A stretch of DNA of 64,000 nucleotides from Lysobacter sp. MMG2 (GCF_016735495.2 NZ_JAERQY020000005.1:124001-188000); one strand, 5' to 3'; shown: positions 44,292 to 53,261, counted from the first letter of the stretch. Notes: generated from the sequence alone by a model not told the origin. Program-made: numbers and translations.

Positions 44292-45077
44292 TCAATCCGC
44301 GCTGCGGCGCCGCGTGGAAGCCACGACCTTCTTCGCCGTTACCCGCGTTTTCGCCAGATCCCGCAAGGCGTCCTTGCCGATCCATCGCGCGCTTGCGTCA
44401 TCGCTGGCGGCCAGTCGGCGCGCGAGGGCAAGCGCATCGGCATGGCTGGCCGCGTGGCGGCCGATGGAACGCAAGGCCCAGCTCACGCCCTTGCGGACGA
44501 AATTGCGCTCGTCGCCGGCTTCGCGCTCGACCAGCGCCAGGCCCTTCGCATACTGCGCATCGTCCGCGAGGCGACCGTGCAGGGCCAGGCTGGCGAGCAG
44601 CGCGAACGCGGCGCGCTTCTGGATCTCGTCGCGGCGCGACGACCACTGCTCCACTTTTCGCCACGCGTGCGCGGTGCGATCGAACAGCACGAAGCACAGC
44701 GTGTCGCACACGGCCCAGTTGTCGAAATCGCGGCACCAGGCATCCATCTGCGCGGCCGTGACACTCGCCGGATCATCGACATAGGCCGCGAGCAACCGCG
44801 CCTCATACACGCCGGCGTCCCACAAGGCGCCGGCCAACGCGTGATCGCGGCCCAGCTCCTTGGCGAGCGACTGAATGTCCTTCATCGCCACGCCCAGCGC
44901 GTTCTCGTTTGGAATCGCGTAACGCGCCAAGCCGTCGCGCGTCTTCTTCGATGCATGCTCGCGCAACCATCGCAATGCGTTATCGGCGCGAGCCTGGGGC
45001 GATTCGGCCGCGTCCTGCGCGCGGCGTCGGCGCGTGGGCGCGGTTGCGGAAGCAGCGGTCTGGGTGCGTGCAGGCAT
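44292..45077 (-). CDS. DNA alkylation repair protein (AlkD-like HEAT-repeat)
   Basis: A 261-residue protein of the AlkD/DUF1061-type family, built of HEAT-like helices. Typical features are N-E-N-A-L-G-V-A-M-K-D-I-Q, L-W-D-A-G-V-Y-E-A-R-L-L-A-A-Y, a D-A-W-C-R-D-F-D-N-W-A-V-C-D segment and W-S-S-R-R-D-E-I-Q-K-R-A-A-F. AlkD members excise bulky N-alkylated purines by contacting the backbone. A Lys/Arg-rich C-terminal tail is present. It follows a VOC gene by eight bases and is probably co-transcribed. Confidence 0.9.
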   Translation of the reverse strand: MPARTQTAASATAPTRRRRAQDAAESPQARADNALRWLREHASKKTRDGLARYAIPNENALGVAMKDIQSLAKELGRDHALAGALWDAGVYEARLLAAYVDDPASVTAAQMDAWCRDFDNWAVCDTLCFVLFDRTAHAWRKVEQWSSRRDEIQKRAAFALLASLALHGRLADDAQYAKGLALVEREAGDERNFVRKGVSWALRSIGRHAASHADALALARRLAASDDASARWIGKDALRDLAKTRVTAKKVVASTRRRSAD

Positions 45078-45085
45078 CGGCCGGC

Positions 45086-45454
45086 TCACTTCGGCTTGAG
45101 CTGGTGCAGCAGCAGCGCATTGCCCTCGCTGTCCGCGCACACCGCCATGCGGCATACCGGCGTGTCGATGATGTCGGTGCGGAACGCCACGCCCTTGCCC
45201 TTGAGATCGGCGATGAGCGCGTCCAGGTCGTCCACCTCGAACGCCACCGTGCCGCCCGCCGCTTCACTGGGCTTGGACTGGGTGGCGTTGGTGAGCGCCA
45301 GACAGCCGCCGCCGGGCAGGTCGTATTCGATCCAATACTGACCGCCCTGCTCGCCCAGCGAGCCATGCTTGAGTCCGAGCGTCTGCTCGTAGAACGCGCG
45401 GGCGCGAGCCACGTCGGTCACCGGGTACATCGTGAAGGCGATCTTCTTCAGCAT
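45086..45454 (-). CDS. VOC-family (glyoxalase-like) protein
   Basis: A 122-residue vicinal-oxygen-chelate protein. The beta-alpha-beta-beta-beta repeat is visible: I-A-F-T-M-Y-P-V-T-D-V-A-R-A-R-A-F-Y-E-Q-T-L-G-L at the N-terminus and V-A-F-E-V-D-D-L-D-A-L-I-A-D-L-K-G-K-G in the second half. These small proteins bind a metal and act as lyases or resistance proteins; no specific substrate is suggested. It lies eight bases before the AlkD-like gene. Confidence 0.88.
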   Translation of the reverse strand: MLKKIAFTMYPVTDVARARAFYEQTLGLKHGSLGEQGGQYWIEYDLPGGGCLALTNATQSKPSEAAGGTVAFEVDDLDALIADLKGKGVAFRTDIIDTPVCRMAVCADSEGNALLLHQLKPK

Positions 45455-45658
45455 GGCCAGTTCCTTTCGGCAACGGTGCGGTGTTGCTGTATCGGGCGAG
45501 CGACCTCTCGCGTCAAGGGTCGCACCGCACCTTCCGACCGACGGCCGGGCGTGCGACGGGCCGTGTCGATTTCCAAGCCGCTGCTTCGTCACTCACCTAC
45601 TGGCCGCGATGATGGCGGACAGCCTTTCAACCTTTCCGCCTGAACAGGAGATACCCGC

Positions 45659-46153
45659 ATGTCCCGTTTCCAGCGCATCACGCCCTTCCTGTGGTTCGAC
45701 GACCAGGCCGAAGCGGCCGTGAAGCAGTATCTCGCCATTTTCCCGCACTCACGCGTGATCGAAGAGATGCGCTACGACGCCGAAAGCGCGCGCGTGTCGG
45801 GCCGTCCCGAGGGCTCGGTGATGGTGATCGATTTCGAACTCGACGGCTCGCGCCTGAGCGCGCTCAACGGCGGTCCGCATTTCCGGTTCAACGAGGCCGT
45901 CTCGCTGGTCGTCAACTGCAAGGACCAGGCGGAGGTGGACCATTACTGGGAGCGCCTTGGCGACGGCGGCGATCCGGCCGCGCAGCAGTGCGGTTGGCTC
46001 AAGGACCGTTACGGCGTGTCGTGGCAGGTGGTGCCGCAGGAAATGAACGCACTGCTCAAGGACCCCGACCCGGTGAAAGCGCACAAGGCGATGACGGCGA
46101 TGCTGAAAATGAAGAAGCTCGACGTGGACGCCATGCGTGCGGCGATGCGCTGA
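45659..46153 (+). CDS. PhnB-like VOC protein (3-demethylubiquinone methyltransferase fold)
   Basis: A 164-residue VOC-family protein of the PhnB/3-demethylubiquinone-9 3-methyltransferase group. Family features: I-T-P-F-L-W-F-D-D-Q-A-E-A-A-V, D-F-E-L-D-G, the conserved L-N-G-G-P-H-F-R-F-N-E-A-V-S, W-E-R-L-G-D-G-G, C-G-W-L-K-D-R-Y-G-V-S-W-Q and M-L-K-M-K-K-L-D at the C-terminus. AGGAGA precedes the ATG. The family's function is mostly unknown. Confidence 0.93.
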   Translation: MSRFQRITPFLWFDDQAEAAVKQYLAIFPHSRVIEEMRYDAESARVSGRPEGSVMVIDFELDGSRLSALNGGPHFRFNEAVSLVVNCKDQAEVDHYWERLGDGGDPAAQQCGWLKDRYGVSWQVVPQEMNALLKDPDPVKAHKAMTAMLKMKKLDVDAMRAAMR

Positions 46154-46174
46154 CGCAACGCCCTCCGGCCGACC

Positions 46175-46663
46175 TCAGCCGCGCCGGAGCGCGCGCCGCG
46201 CGAACAGCACGCAGATCACGCCGAACAGCATGTGCGCCAGGACGCTGTAGGCAATCCAGTCCGGGTGCGCGAACGAAGGCGAGCGCCCCACGCGCGACAG
46301 GGGCATCACCACGAAGTTCATCACCACGTACAGCACGACGCCGTACGCGATGCCCAGCAGGATCGGCCGCGCGAGCAACTTGGGATTCCGGCGCGCGACG
46401 AGCGTGTAGATCAGCACAAAGACCGTCGCCATCAGCACATGCAGCACGGCGCCCAGCGTCGCGGAGCGCAAACCGCCATCGAAACTCGCCTGCCCCAGCA
46501 CGCCCACCGCGATGGTCTGGAAGACGCGCTCCAGCCCGGCCGCATCCCACGAGAACCACAGCGTGGTGGCGAAGATGAAGTCACCCAATGCGACGAGGAG
46601 CCCGCCGAGGAGGACCGCGCCCCAGGCGATCGGCTGCGCTGCATACGTGCGGATCGAGGCCAT
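46175..46663 (-). CDS. Small integral membrane protein
   Basis: A 162-residue protein with about five membrane segments (about 14-33, 66-85, 96-115, 136-155). Conserved-looking features are G-D-F-I-F-A-T-T-L-W in the first segment, F-V-V-M-P-L-S-R-V-G in a loop, and a basic C-terminus. It resembles unnamed proteobacterial membrane proteins of the YagU-like kind, but I cannot place it. It converges with the PhnB-like gene 22 bases away. Confidence 0.72.
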   Translation of the reverse strand: MASIRTYAAQPIAWGAVLLGGLLVALGDFIFATTLWFSWDAAGLERVFQTIAVGVLGQASFDGGLRSATLGAVLHVLMATVFVLIYTLVARRNPKLLARPILLGIAYGVVLYVVMNFVVMPLSRVGRSPSFAHPDWIAYSVLAHMLFGVICVLFARRALRRG

Positions 46664-46741
46664 CGCATCCCTCCCGGCGCCCCCTGGCGCGGCGCGGTCA
46701 TCCTAGTCGCTGCACGCGCCGGATACCCATGACTTTCGTCA

Positions 46742-46773
46742 TAGACCAAACGGTCTAGACAAGTCGTTCTAGA
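46742..46773. promoter_or_regulatory. Inverted-repeat operator upstream of the BlaI-type repressor
   Basis: Two overlapping inverted repeats lie right before the regulator gene: TAGACC-AAAC-GGTCTA (46742-46757) and TCTAGA-N8-TCTAGA (46754-46773), the latter ending at the A of the ATG. BlaI/MecI dimers bind inverted repeats of this size near their own promoter. Their position next to the start codon suggests autorepression and a very short leader, as there is no ribosome binding site. Confidence 0.65.
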
Positions 46774-47210
46774 TGAGCCAGCATGCCGTCACGCCCGAAC
46801 CGACGGATGCCATGAGCCGCAAGCCCGCCAAACCGCCCAAGCCCACTGCCGCGGAACTCGACCTGCTCCGCGTGATCTGGCGCTTGGGTCCGTCTACGGT
46901 GAAGGACGTCCACCAGGCCCGCCTGGCCGAGCGCCCGGACGCCACCTACGCCACGGTGCTTCGCCTGATGCAGGTGATGCACGGCAAGGGGCTGCTCACG
47001 CGCGACGAAAGCCAGCGCTCGCACGTCTACGCCGCCGCGCATGCGCAGGACGCATTGCAGACCAACCTGCTGAGCGAGCTGATCCAGAAGGCGTTCTCCG
47101 GTTCCGGCAAGGCGCTGGTGATGGCCGCGTTGAGCGAGCACGTCACCGCACGCGAACGCGAGGAGATCAAGCGCTTCCTCAAGGACAACCCGGAGCATCG
47201 CGATGACTGA
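46773..47210 (+). CDS. BlaI/MecI/CopY-family repressor
   Basis: A 145-residue repressor with a winged helix (T-A-A-E-L-D-L-L-R-V-I-W-R-L-G, V-K-D-V-H-Q-A-R, Y-A-T-V-L-R-L-M-Q) and a C-terminal dimerisation helix. In the BlaR/BlaI system the M56 sensor cleaves the repressor on sensing a ligand; the sensor gene here overlaps by eight bases. ATG 46773 or an inner ATG (46812) may be used. It has an extended basic linker R-K-P-A-K-P-P-K-P. No beta-lactamase is adjacent. Confidence 0.93.
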   Translation: MSQHAVTPEPTDAMSRKPAKPPKPTAAELDLLRVIWRLGPSTVKDVHQARLAERPDATYATVLRLMQVMHGKGLLTRDESQRSHVYAAAHAQDALQTNLLSELIQKAFSGSGKALVMAALSEHVTAREREEIKRFLKDNPEHRDD

Positions 47211-49113
47211 CGCAATCGTGGCACTGATCCCGGTGCTGGGCCGTGCGCTGCTGCACTTCCTCTGGCAAGGCGCGCTGATCGGGCTGCTCGCCGCGTTCGC
47301 GCTGCACCTGCTGCGCGATGCGCGACCGCAGGCGCGTTATGCGCTCGCGTGCGTGGCGCTGCTGGCGTGTGCGGCGTTGCCGGTGCTGTACGTGGTCGCG
47401 CACTGGCTGGTGCCGGCCGCAGCGACGGAAACGGCGAACGGCACGACGATGCTGCGTGCCGGCATGGCGTTCATCGGCAACGCGGACACCGCACCGGACT
47501 GGAGTTCGCGCCTGGACGCCGCGCTGCCGACCATCGTGATGGCGTGGGCCGCCGGTGCATGCGCGCTGTCGTTGCGCATGGGCGCGGGCCTGTGGTGGAT
47601 CCAGCGCCTGCGCAGCACGCCGCAATTGCCGGTACAGCGTGAATGGCAGTCGCGACTGGATGCGCTGGCGCAACGCTTCGGCCTGCGTCGCACGGTCGCG
47701 CTGCGACTGGTGGCCTCGCTCGCCTCGCCCGTCTCCGCCGGCTGGTGGCGTCCGGTCGTGCTGCTGCCGGCAGGATTGCTCACGCGCATGCCGGCCGACC
47801 TGATCGAAGCGCTGCTCGCGCACGAGCTGGCCCACATCAAGCGCCACGACTACCTCGTCAACCTGTTGCAGAACCTCGTCGAAGCCCTGCTCTTCTACCA
47901 CCCGGTGACGTGGTGGCTGTCGCGCCGCATCCGCATCGAACGCGAGCACATCGCCGACCGCCTCGCCGCCGAAGTCACCGGACAGCCGCGCCGTCTCGCG
48001 CTGGCGCTGTCCGAACTGGCGGACTGGTCGTGCAGTCACGCCGAATCCCCGTCCTCGCCCCACCTCGCACAAGCCGCTCATGGAGGCTCCCTGATGTCCC
48101 GCATCGAACAACTCGTCCGTCCCGGCCAGCGTGCCGTGCGCGGCGGAATCGCACTGCCGCTGGTCGGCGTCGCCGTCGCGTGCCTGGCGTTCTACGCACA
48201 CGCGCAGATCAATCCGGCCGCCAAGCCCGCCGCGAACGCACAGGCCACCGCCGATGCCGCCAGCAACGCGGCACGCGCGCAGCCGCAGACCCGCACCGCG
48301 GCGCAGCCGCAGTCCAAGCCCGCCGCGGCCGCGGCGCCCACCAGCCACCTGACGCTGCGCCCGCATCGCGATAACGAGGACGCCTATGCGCTGGTGAGCA
48401 AGGACCGCGACGGCATCCGCATGAGCGGCTCCACCGACGACCTGCCCGACATCGAACGCGCGCGTCGCAGCCTCACCAATTCGGACTTCGTCTGGTTCCG
48501 TCGCGCGGGCAAGGCGTACGTCGTTTCCGATGCGGCGACGATGGCGCAGGTGCGCGATGCCTGGCGCGACAGCGACCGCATCGGCGCGCAGATGGACGTG
48601 CTGGGCAAGCAGATGGAAGTGCACGGCGACCGGATGGAGGCGCTCAGCGCGCAGATGGAGAAGCTCGCGCCGAAGGAGGAAGAAAGCGCCGCGATCGAAG
48701 CCGCATCGCGCCGCATGGAACAGCTGGCCGATCAGCAGAGCTCGCTGGCCGAACGCCAGGCGCAGATCGCCACGCAGCTGTGGCGGGTCGACAGCGCCGA
48801 ACGCGATCGCCTCCAGGCAAGCATGGACGAGCTTGCGCGGCAGCAGGACGAGCTCGGCCGGAAGATGGATGAACAGAGCCGTGTGATCGACCGCGCGTCC
48901 GCCAACATGGAGCGCAACTCCGCGCCGATGGAGGCGCTGGGTCGGCAGATGGACGAAGCCGGCAAGCCGATGGATGCCCTGGGCAAGCAGATGGACGCGC
49001 TGGGCAAGGAGCAGGAGAAGTACGCCCGCGAGGCCGAGCGTCGGACGCTGGCCCTGCTCGACACGGCGATCTCGCGCGGACTGGCGCAGCCGCTGCCGCT
49101 GTCGGCGCAGTGA
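47203..49113 (+). CDS. M56 (BlaR1-like) sensor metallopeptidase with heptad-repeat tail
   Basis: A 636-residue membrane protein. The N-terminal 270 residues are the M56 protease: several membrane segments and the zinc motif H-E-L-A-H at 207-211 with the downstream Glu region E-R-E-H-I-A-D. A further membrane segment at about 313-335 leads to the external part. Instead of the penicillin-binding domain of BlaR1 there is an Ala/Gln linker, a small domain (about 380-455), then a long coiled coil (about 460-610) with Met at every seventh position (464, 471, 478, 485, then 555, 569, 576, 583, 590, 597). It probably senses an envelope signal and cleaves the partner repressor. Confidence 0.92.
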   Translation: MTDAIVALIPVLGRALLHFLWQGALIGLLAAFALHLLRDARPQARYALACVALLACAALPVLYVVAHWLVPAAATETANGTTMLRAGMAFIGNADTAPDWSSRLDAALPTIVMAWAAGACALSLRMGAGLWWIQRLRSTPQLPVQREWQSRLDALAQRFGLRRTVALRLVASLASPVSAGWWRPVVLLPAGLLTRMPADLIEALLAHELAHIKRHDYLVNLLQNLVEALLFYHPVTWWLSRRIRIEREHIADRLAAEVTGQPRRLALALSELADWSCSHAESPSSPHLAQAAHGGSLMSRIEQLVRPGQRAVRGGIALPLVGVAVACLAFYAHAQINPAAKPAANAQATADAASNAARAQPQTRTAAQPQSKPAAAAAPTSHLTLRPHRDNEDAYALVSKDRDGIRMSGSTDDLPDIERARRSLTNSDFVWFRRAGKAYVVSDAATMAQVRDAWRDSDRIGAQMDVLGKQMEVHGDRMEALSAQMEKLAPKEEESAAIEAASRRMEQLADQQSSLAERQAQIATQLWRVDSAERDRLQASMDELARQQDELGRKMDEQSRVIDRASANMERNSAPMEALGRQMDEAGKPMDALGKQMDALGKEQEKYAREAERRTLALLDTAISRGLAQPLPLSAQ

Positions 49114-49676
49114 TGCGTTAGTACGTTTGTGCTGGGGTGAGGCGGACGCTTCGTTTGCCCTCACCCCAACCCCTCTCCCGCAGGCGGGAGAGGGGCTAGC
49201 AGGCCGCCCGTCTCCGTAGGGCTGGCCTCTTCTTGTTGTTTCTTGCCGGCGAGGAATGCCCTCTTCCCCGACGAAGAGCAACCCTTCTCCCGCTGCGCGG
49301 GGGAAGGTGCCGGCAGGCGGATGAGGGCATGAGCGCCCGAATCGTCGCCTTTCACGGCATTACGCCATTGGCTCCGGATCGCCCGCCTGGCCCGGCCATC
49401 CATGGCCGGGCTTTCGGCAGGCCACGCGGCAGTGCCGCTTCTGCATCGCTGCGATGGTTTTCGACCGCCGCCGTCCATGGCGTCACGCTATCGGCTCCGG
49501 ATCGCCCGGCCCGGCCATCCATGGCCGGGCTTTCGGCAGGCCACGCGGCAGTGCCGCGTAAGCGGCCTGCCTCAACCTTCCCACCTGTCCCCTTCCTGCC
49601 CCCTGTTGCGTTCGATTTGAACGATGGCCCGGTGTGCGCGATTCGCTCCGGGCACGAACGTCCAAGGGGCAACCAG
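49114..49676. other. Repeat-rich intergenic region
   Basis: No gene is visible in 563 bases. Element A is at 49157-49197, element B (reverse orientation) at 49282-49328. A direct repeat follows: copy 1 at 49370-49438, copy 2 at 49493-49557, about 122 bases apart, each with the hairpin CCCGGCCATCCATGGCCGGG and the tail CTTTCGGCAGGCCACGCGGC. The region right of 49560 should contain the promoter and leader of the GMC gene. Confidence 0.65.
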
Positions 49677-51347
49677 TTGATTTTCGATTACAGGAAGGCG
49701 GCTTCGCCGGCTGACATCGAGGCGGATATCTGCATCATCGGTGCCGGTGCCGCCGGGTTGGCGATCGCATGGGCATTCCTCGGCACGCAGACACGTGTGT
49801 GCGTCGTCGAGAGCGGCGGCCTGGCCGCCGATGAACGCAACCAGGCGCTGCTGGAAGGCCATTCGATCGGCGAGCCGGACTTCGACCCCGGTGCCTCGCG
49901 CCTGCGTGCCTTCGGTGGCACCTGCAACTATTGGGGGCGCGGCTGCATTCCGCTGGCCAACCTCGCGCCGCGCGACTGGGTGCCGCACAGCGGCTGGCCC
50001 ATCGGCTTCGACGATCTGGAACCGCATTACCGCAAGGCCCGCACGTTCTGCGGGCTGGAACAGCACGACTTCGGCGAGGACACCTTCCTCACGCCGTCAT
50101 CGCGACAGCCGCTGGCGTTCGAAAGCGACGCGCTGGTGCACAAGACGTTCGCCTCCAGCCCGATGATCTTCGGCCACGCCTATCGCGAGGCCTTCGAGCG
50201 CGCGGAGAACATCAGCGTGCTGCTGCATGCCAACCTGATCGAGCTGGATGCCGTGGCGTCCACGCAGGCGGTGCGGCAGGCGCGCATCGGCACGCTCGAC
50301 GGCCGGCGCGGCACGGTGCGTGCGGGCCATTACGTGCTTGCCTGCGGCGGCATCGAGAACGCGCGGCTGCTGCTGTCCTCCCGCTCTGTCAACGAGGCCG
50401 GGCTGGGCAACCAGTACGATCTGGTCGGCCGTTATTTCATGGACCATCCCAGCGGCAAGCTCGGCACCTTGTTCAGTCCGCAGCCGCACGTGGTCACGCG
50501 GCCGTACGACCGCAACGTGCCGAAGGGCCGGCCGCAGGCGCATCCGGAAATCTGCCTGTCCGATGAAGCCCAGCGCCGGCACCGCATCCTGAGCGGGCGC
50601 GTGCGGCCGTTCGCGTTCGAAGAGCCGGTGCCGGAAGGTCTGCAGGCGCTGCGCGACCTGCGCGCTGCGATGCGCGCACGGCAGCGTCACGAGAACTGGG
50701 CGATCAAGGCGCGTGTGTGCGGTCGTCGCAATGGCGAACCGGATTACATCGCCAAGGCGATGCCACCGGCCGAGGATCTGCGCGCGTTGACGCTGCGCGC
50801 GGGCCTCAACGCGGGCGACATCGCCAAGGCGATGGGCCGCAAGCTCACGCGCAAGCCGACGGTGCGCACCGAACGCGTGGACCTGATCGGCTACTTCGAG
50901 CAGGTGCCCAACCACGACAGCCGCATCACCCTGAGCGAGGAGCGCGACGCGCTCGGGCTGCGCAAGGTCAATGTCGACTGGCGCCTGACCGAACTGGACC
51001 GCCACACCTACCGCACCGCGGCCACGCTGTTCGGCGAAGAGCTTTCGCGCGCATGCAACGGTCGCTTCCAGCCCGAGCCCTGGCTGGAGGAGAACGGCGG
51101 CGTGCCGCAGGTGTTCGGCACCTCGCACCACATGGGCACCACGCGCATGGCCGACGATCCCAAGCAGGGCGTCGTCGACCGCCATTGCCAGGTGCACGGC
51201 GTGGACAACCTGCACGTCGCCGGCAGCTCGGTGTTTCCCACGGGCAGCTGGGCCTTCCCGACCTTCACCATCATCGCCCTGAGCCTGCGCCTGGCCGAAC
51301 ACCTGCGCACGCGCCTGGAGCATGCGACGCCGTTGCTGGGGATCTAG
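49677..51347 (+). CDS. GMC-family oxidoreductase
   Basis: A 556-residue flavoprotein of the glucose-methanol-choline family. The FAD site reads C-I-I-G-A-G-A-A-G-L-A-I-A, the C-terminal half contains the usual V-F-G-T-S-H-H-M-G-T-T-R-M and the cofactor-closing V-A-G-S-S-V-F-P-T-G-S-W. The active-site His lies in S-H-H-M-G. The TTG at 49677 is the likely start: AAGGGG ends seven bases before it, and the N-terminus (I-F-D-Y) matches the family; no upstream ATG in frame has a binding site. The sugar or alcohol substrate is unknown; the electron acceptor is probably not oxygen. Confidence 0.88.
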   Translation: MIFDYRKAASPADIEADICIIGAGAAGLAIAWAFLGTQTRVCVVESGGLAADERNQALLEGHSIGEPDFDPGASRLRAFGGTCNYWGRGCIPLANLAPRDWVPHSGWPIGFDDLEPHYRKARTFCGLEQHDFGEDTFLTPSSRQPLAFESDALVHKTFASSPMIFGHAYREAFERAENISVLLHANLIELDAVASTQAVRQARIGTLDGRRGTVRAGHYVLACGGIENARLLLSSRSVNEAGLGNQYDLVGRYFMDHPSGKLGTLFSPQPHVVTRPYDRNVPKGRPQAHPEICLSDEAQRRHRILSGRVRPFAFEEPVPEGLQALRDLRAAMRARQRHENWAIKARVCGRRNGEPDYIAKAMPPAEDLRALTLRAGLNAGDIAKAMGRKLTRKPTVRTERVDLIGYFEQVPNHDSRITLSEERDALGLRKVNVDWRLTELDRHTYRTAATLFGEELSRACNGRFQPEPWLEENGGVPQVFGTSHHMGTTRMADDPKQGVVDRHCQVHGVDNLHVAGSSVFPTGSWAFPTFTIIALSLRLAEHLRTRLEHATPLLGI

Positions 51348-51350
51348 CGC

Positions 51351-51731
51351 ATGACGACGCGGCTGTCGCACATCGGGCAGATCGCGATCACCGTCGCCGA
51401 TGTCGCGCAGGCGCTCACGTTCTATCGCGATGCGCTGGGATTGAGGCACCTGTTCGACGCCGGGCCGGATCTGGCGTTCCTCGACGCAGGCGGCGTTCGC
51501 CTGATGCTGACCACGTCGCAGGGCGCGGGCGATATCGGGCACAACTCGCTGCTGTACTTCAAGGTCGACGACATCGAGACGGTGCAGGCCGCGCTGGTGG
51601 AACGCGGCGCGGCGCAGGAACGCGCGCCGCAACTCACCGCGAGGCTGCCCGATCACGAGCTGTGGATCGGCTTCCTGCGCGACCCGGACGGAAACCTGGT
51701 CGGATTGATGGAAGAGCGTCGGCCGGATTGA
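51351..51731 (+). CDS. VOC-family (glyoxalase/bleomycin-resistance) protein
   Basis: A 126-residue protein with two VOC modules: I-A-I-T-V-A-D-V-A-Q-A-L-T-F-Y-R-D-A-L-G-L and Y-F-K-V-D-D-I-E-T-V-Q-A-A-L, ending F-L-R-D-P-D-G-N-L-V-G-L-M. Glu and His metal ligands appear as in glyoxalase I-like proteins. It lies three bases after the GMC gene and is therefore likely co-transcribed with it. No specific function can be assigned. Confidence 0.9.
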   Translation: MTTRLSHIGQIAITVADVAQALTFYRDALGLRHLFDAGPDLAFLDAGGVRLMLTTSQGAGDIGHNSLLYFKVDDIETVQAALVERGAAQERAPQLTARLPDHELWIGFLRDPDGNLVGLMEERRPD

Positions 51732-51773
51732 ACCCGGACGACGGAGGCCCGACGGGCATTCGCCACGCGGCAC

Positions 51774-52040
51774 TCAGCGCAACTGGCTGTCCTTGCTCCC
51801 GCGGCGGTTGTAGCCGCTATGCGGGCCCTGCTCCTGGTCATGCGCTTCCTGGCAGGCGATGCACAGCCGCACGCCGGGCACGGCGTCGCGTCGGGCCTGC
51901 GGGATCTCGACGCCGCAGTCCTCGCAATGCGTCAGGCCGGGGCCCGACGGCAACTGGCTGCGTGCGCGCTGGATGGCGTCCTTGATGGTCGCGTCGATCT
52001 GGTCCTGGACCGCGCCGTCACCTGCCCAACCGGTGGCCAT
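51774..52040 (-). CDS. DksA/TraR-type C4 zinc-finger protein
   Basis: An 88-residue protein with the C4 zinc finger C-E-D-C-G-V-E-I-P-Q-A-R-R ... V-R-L-C-I-A-C-Q-E of the DksA/TraR family, close to E. coli YbiI. The short size means it lacks the long coiled-coil of DksA, so it is unlikely to reach the RNA polymerase active site as DksA does. Start at 52040 gives M-A-T-G-W. A hydrophilic Gly/Arg tail follows the finger. Confidence 0.9.
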   Translation of the reverse strand: MATGWAGDGAVQDQIDATIKDAIQRARSQLPSGPGLTHCEDCGVEIPQARRDAVPGVRLCIACQEAHDQEQGPHSGYNRRGSKDSQLR

Positions 52041-52196
52041 GTGGCTCTCCTGCTGCGAATCGTCGTCGCGGAAGGATAGCGCCGCGGCCCTGAACTGCCC
52101 TGCGCATCGCTGAACGCCCCGCACACATCCCGCAGCGCGTCACGGGACTACACTGCGCGCAGCCGTTCCTGCGGCCCTAGCCGCGAAGGCATCCGG

Positions 52197-53261
52197 ATGC
52201 GCCGCGTGGTCGTCGCAACTGTGCTGGTTGCGCTCCTGCTCCAGATGGGCGGGGCGTTCGCCCAGGTCGTCGCGCCGGGCGAGGTCATGGCGCTGCCCGG
52301 CGAACTGCGCGAGCGCGTTCACCGCGACGTGCTGGTCGGCAATCCCGGCATGCTGACGCGGCTGGAGCGCCTGTCGAGCCTGATGTACACCCCCGAAGGG
52401 TTGGGCATGACCTACCGGGAAACGGCGAACCTGACGGTCGCGCAGGCCTACGAATCGCGCACCGCCAACTGCCTGACCTTCACCCTGCTCTTCCTCGCGC
52501 TGGCACGCGAGGCCGGCATCGACGCGACGCCGCAGGAGATCGAACAGATCCTCGGCTTCCGCCAGGCCGACGGCACGCTCTACCTGAGCAACCACGTCAA
52601 TGCGCTCGTGCGCGTGCAGGGCCGGCGCTACATCGCCGACGTGGCCGGCGACCTCATCATCGCGCGCGATCGTCCCAAGCCGATCACGCAACAGCGCCTG
52701 ATCGCCCACTACTACAACAACCTCGCGGTGGAGCGGCTCTCCGCCGGCGACTACGCCGCTGCGCAGTCGCTGCTCCGCACCGCGCTGGAACTGGACCCCG
52801 ACTACGCGGCCTACTGGAGCAACGCCGGCGTCGTGCACCTGCGCAGCGGCGATGCGCGCGCCGCCGAACAGGCATATCGCAAGGCGCTGGCGCTGGATCC
52901 GGACAACGTCAACGCGCTGTTCAACCTCGCCGGGCTGGCCACGCGCACGGGCGACAGCACGCTGGAGCGCGAGTACCGCCAGCGCCTGGCCAATCTGCAG
53001 CGCAACGATCCCTTCCACCATTTCATGCAGGCCGTGAACGCGCAGAACGCGGGCGATCTCACGCGCGCGATCCGCCATTACCGCCGTGCGGTGGCGCTGC
53101 AACCGGAGGAGCACCGCTTCCATTCGGCGCTGGCGAACGCCTATCTGGAACAGGGCCGCACGCAGCTGGCGATCCGCTCGCTGGCCCGCGCCCAGGCCCT
53201 CAGCGACGGCGACACCCGGGCCGCCTACCGCGACCGGATCGACGCCCTGCGCGCCCGCTGA
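52197..53261 (+). CDS. Exported transglutaminase-like protein with TPR repeats
   Basis: A 354-residue protein with a signal peptide (V-A-T-V-L-V-A-L-L-L-Q, cleavage near A-F-A-Q). Residues about 60-165 resemble the transglutaminase-like/SirB1 core (A-N-C-L-T-F-T-L-L-F-L-A-L-A-R-E-A-G with a candidate Cys; S-N-H-V-N-A-L-V with a candidate His; I-A-D-V). Residues about 175-345 are four to five tetratricopeptide repeats (Y-Y-N-N-L-A-V-E-R, A-Y-W-S-N-A-G-V-V-H, A-L-F-N-L-A-G-L-A). Probably a periplasmic scaffold. Function unknown. Confidence 0.85.
   Translation: MRRVVVATVLVALLLQMGGAFAQVVAPGEVMALPGELRERVHRDVLVGNPGMLTRLERLSSLMYTPEGLGMTYRETANLTVAQAYESRTANCLTFTLLFLALAREAGIDATPQEIEQILGFRQADGTLYLSNHVNALVRVQGRRYIADVAGDLIIARDRPKPITQQRLIAHYYNNLAVERLSAGDYAAAQSLLRTALELDPDYAAYWSNAGVVHLRSGDARAAEQAYRKALALDPDNVNALFNLAGLATRTGDSTLEREYRQRLANLQRNDPFHHFMQAVNAQNAGDLTRAIRHYRRAVALQPEEHRFHSALANAYLEQGRTQLAIRSLARAQALSDGDTRAAYRDRIDALRAR

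Noticed and set aside
46773-49113. A beta-lactam-responsive bla operon
   Set aside because: The BlaI/M56 pair lacks both a penicillin-binding sensor domain and an adjacent beta-lactamase.
47179-49281. A 700-codon antisense frame over the M56 sensor gene
   Set aside because: Shadow of a gene with clear membrane segments and zinc motif.
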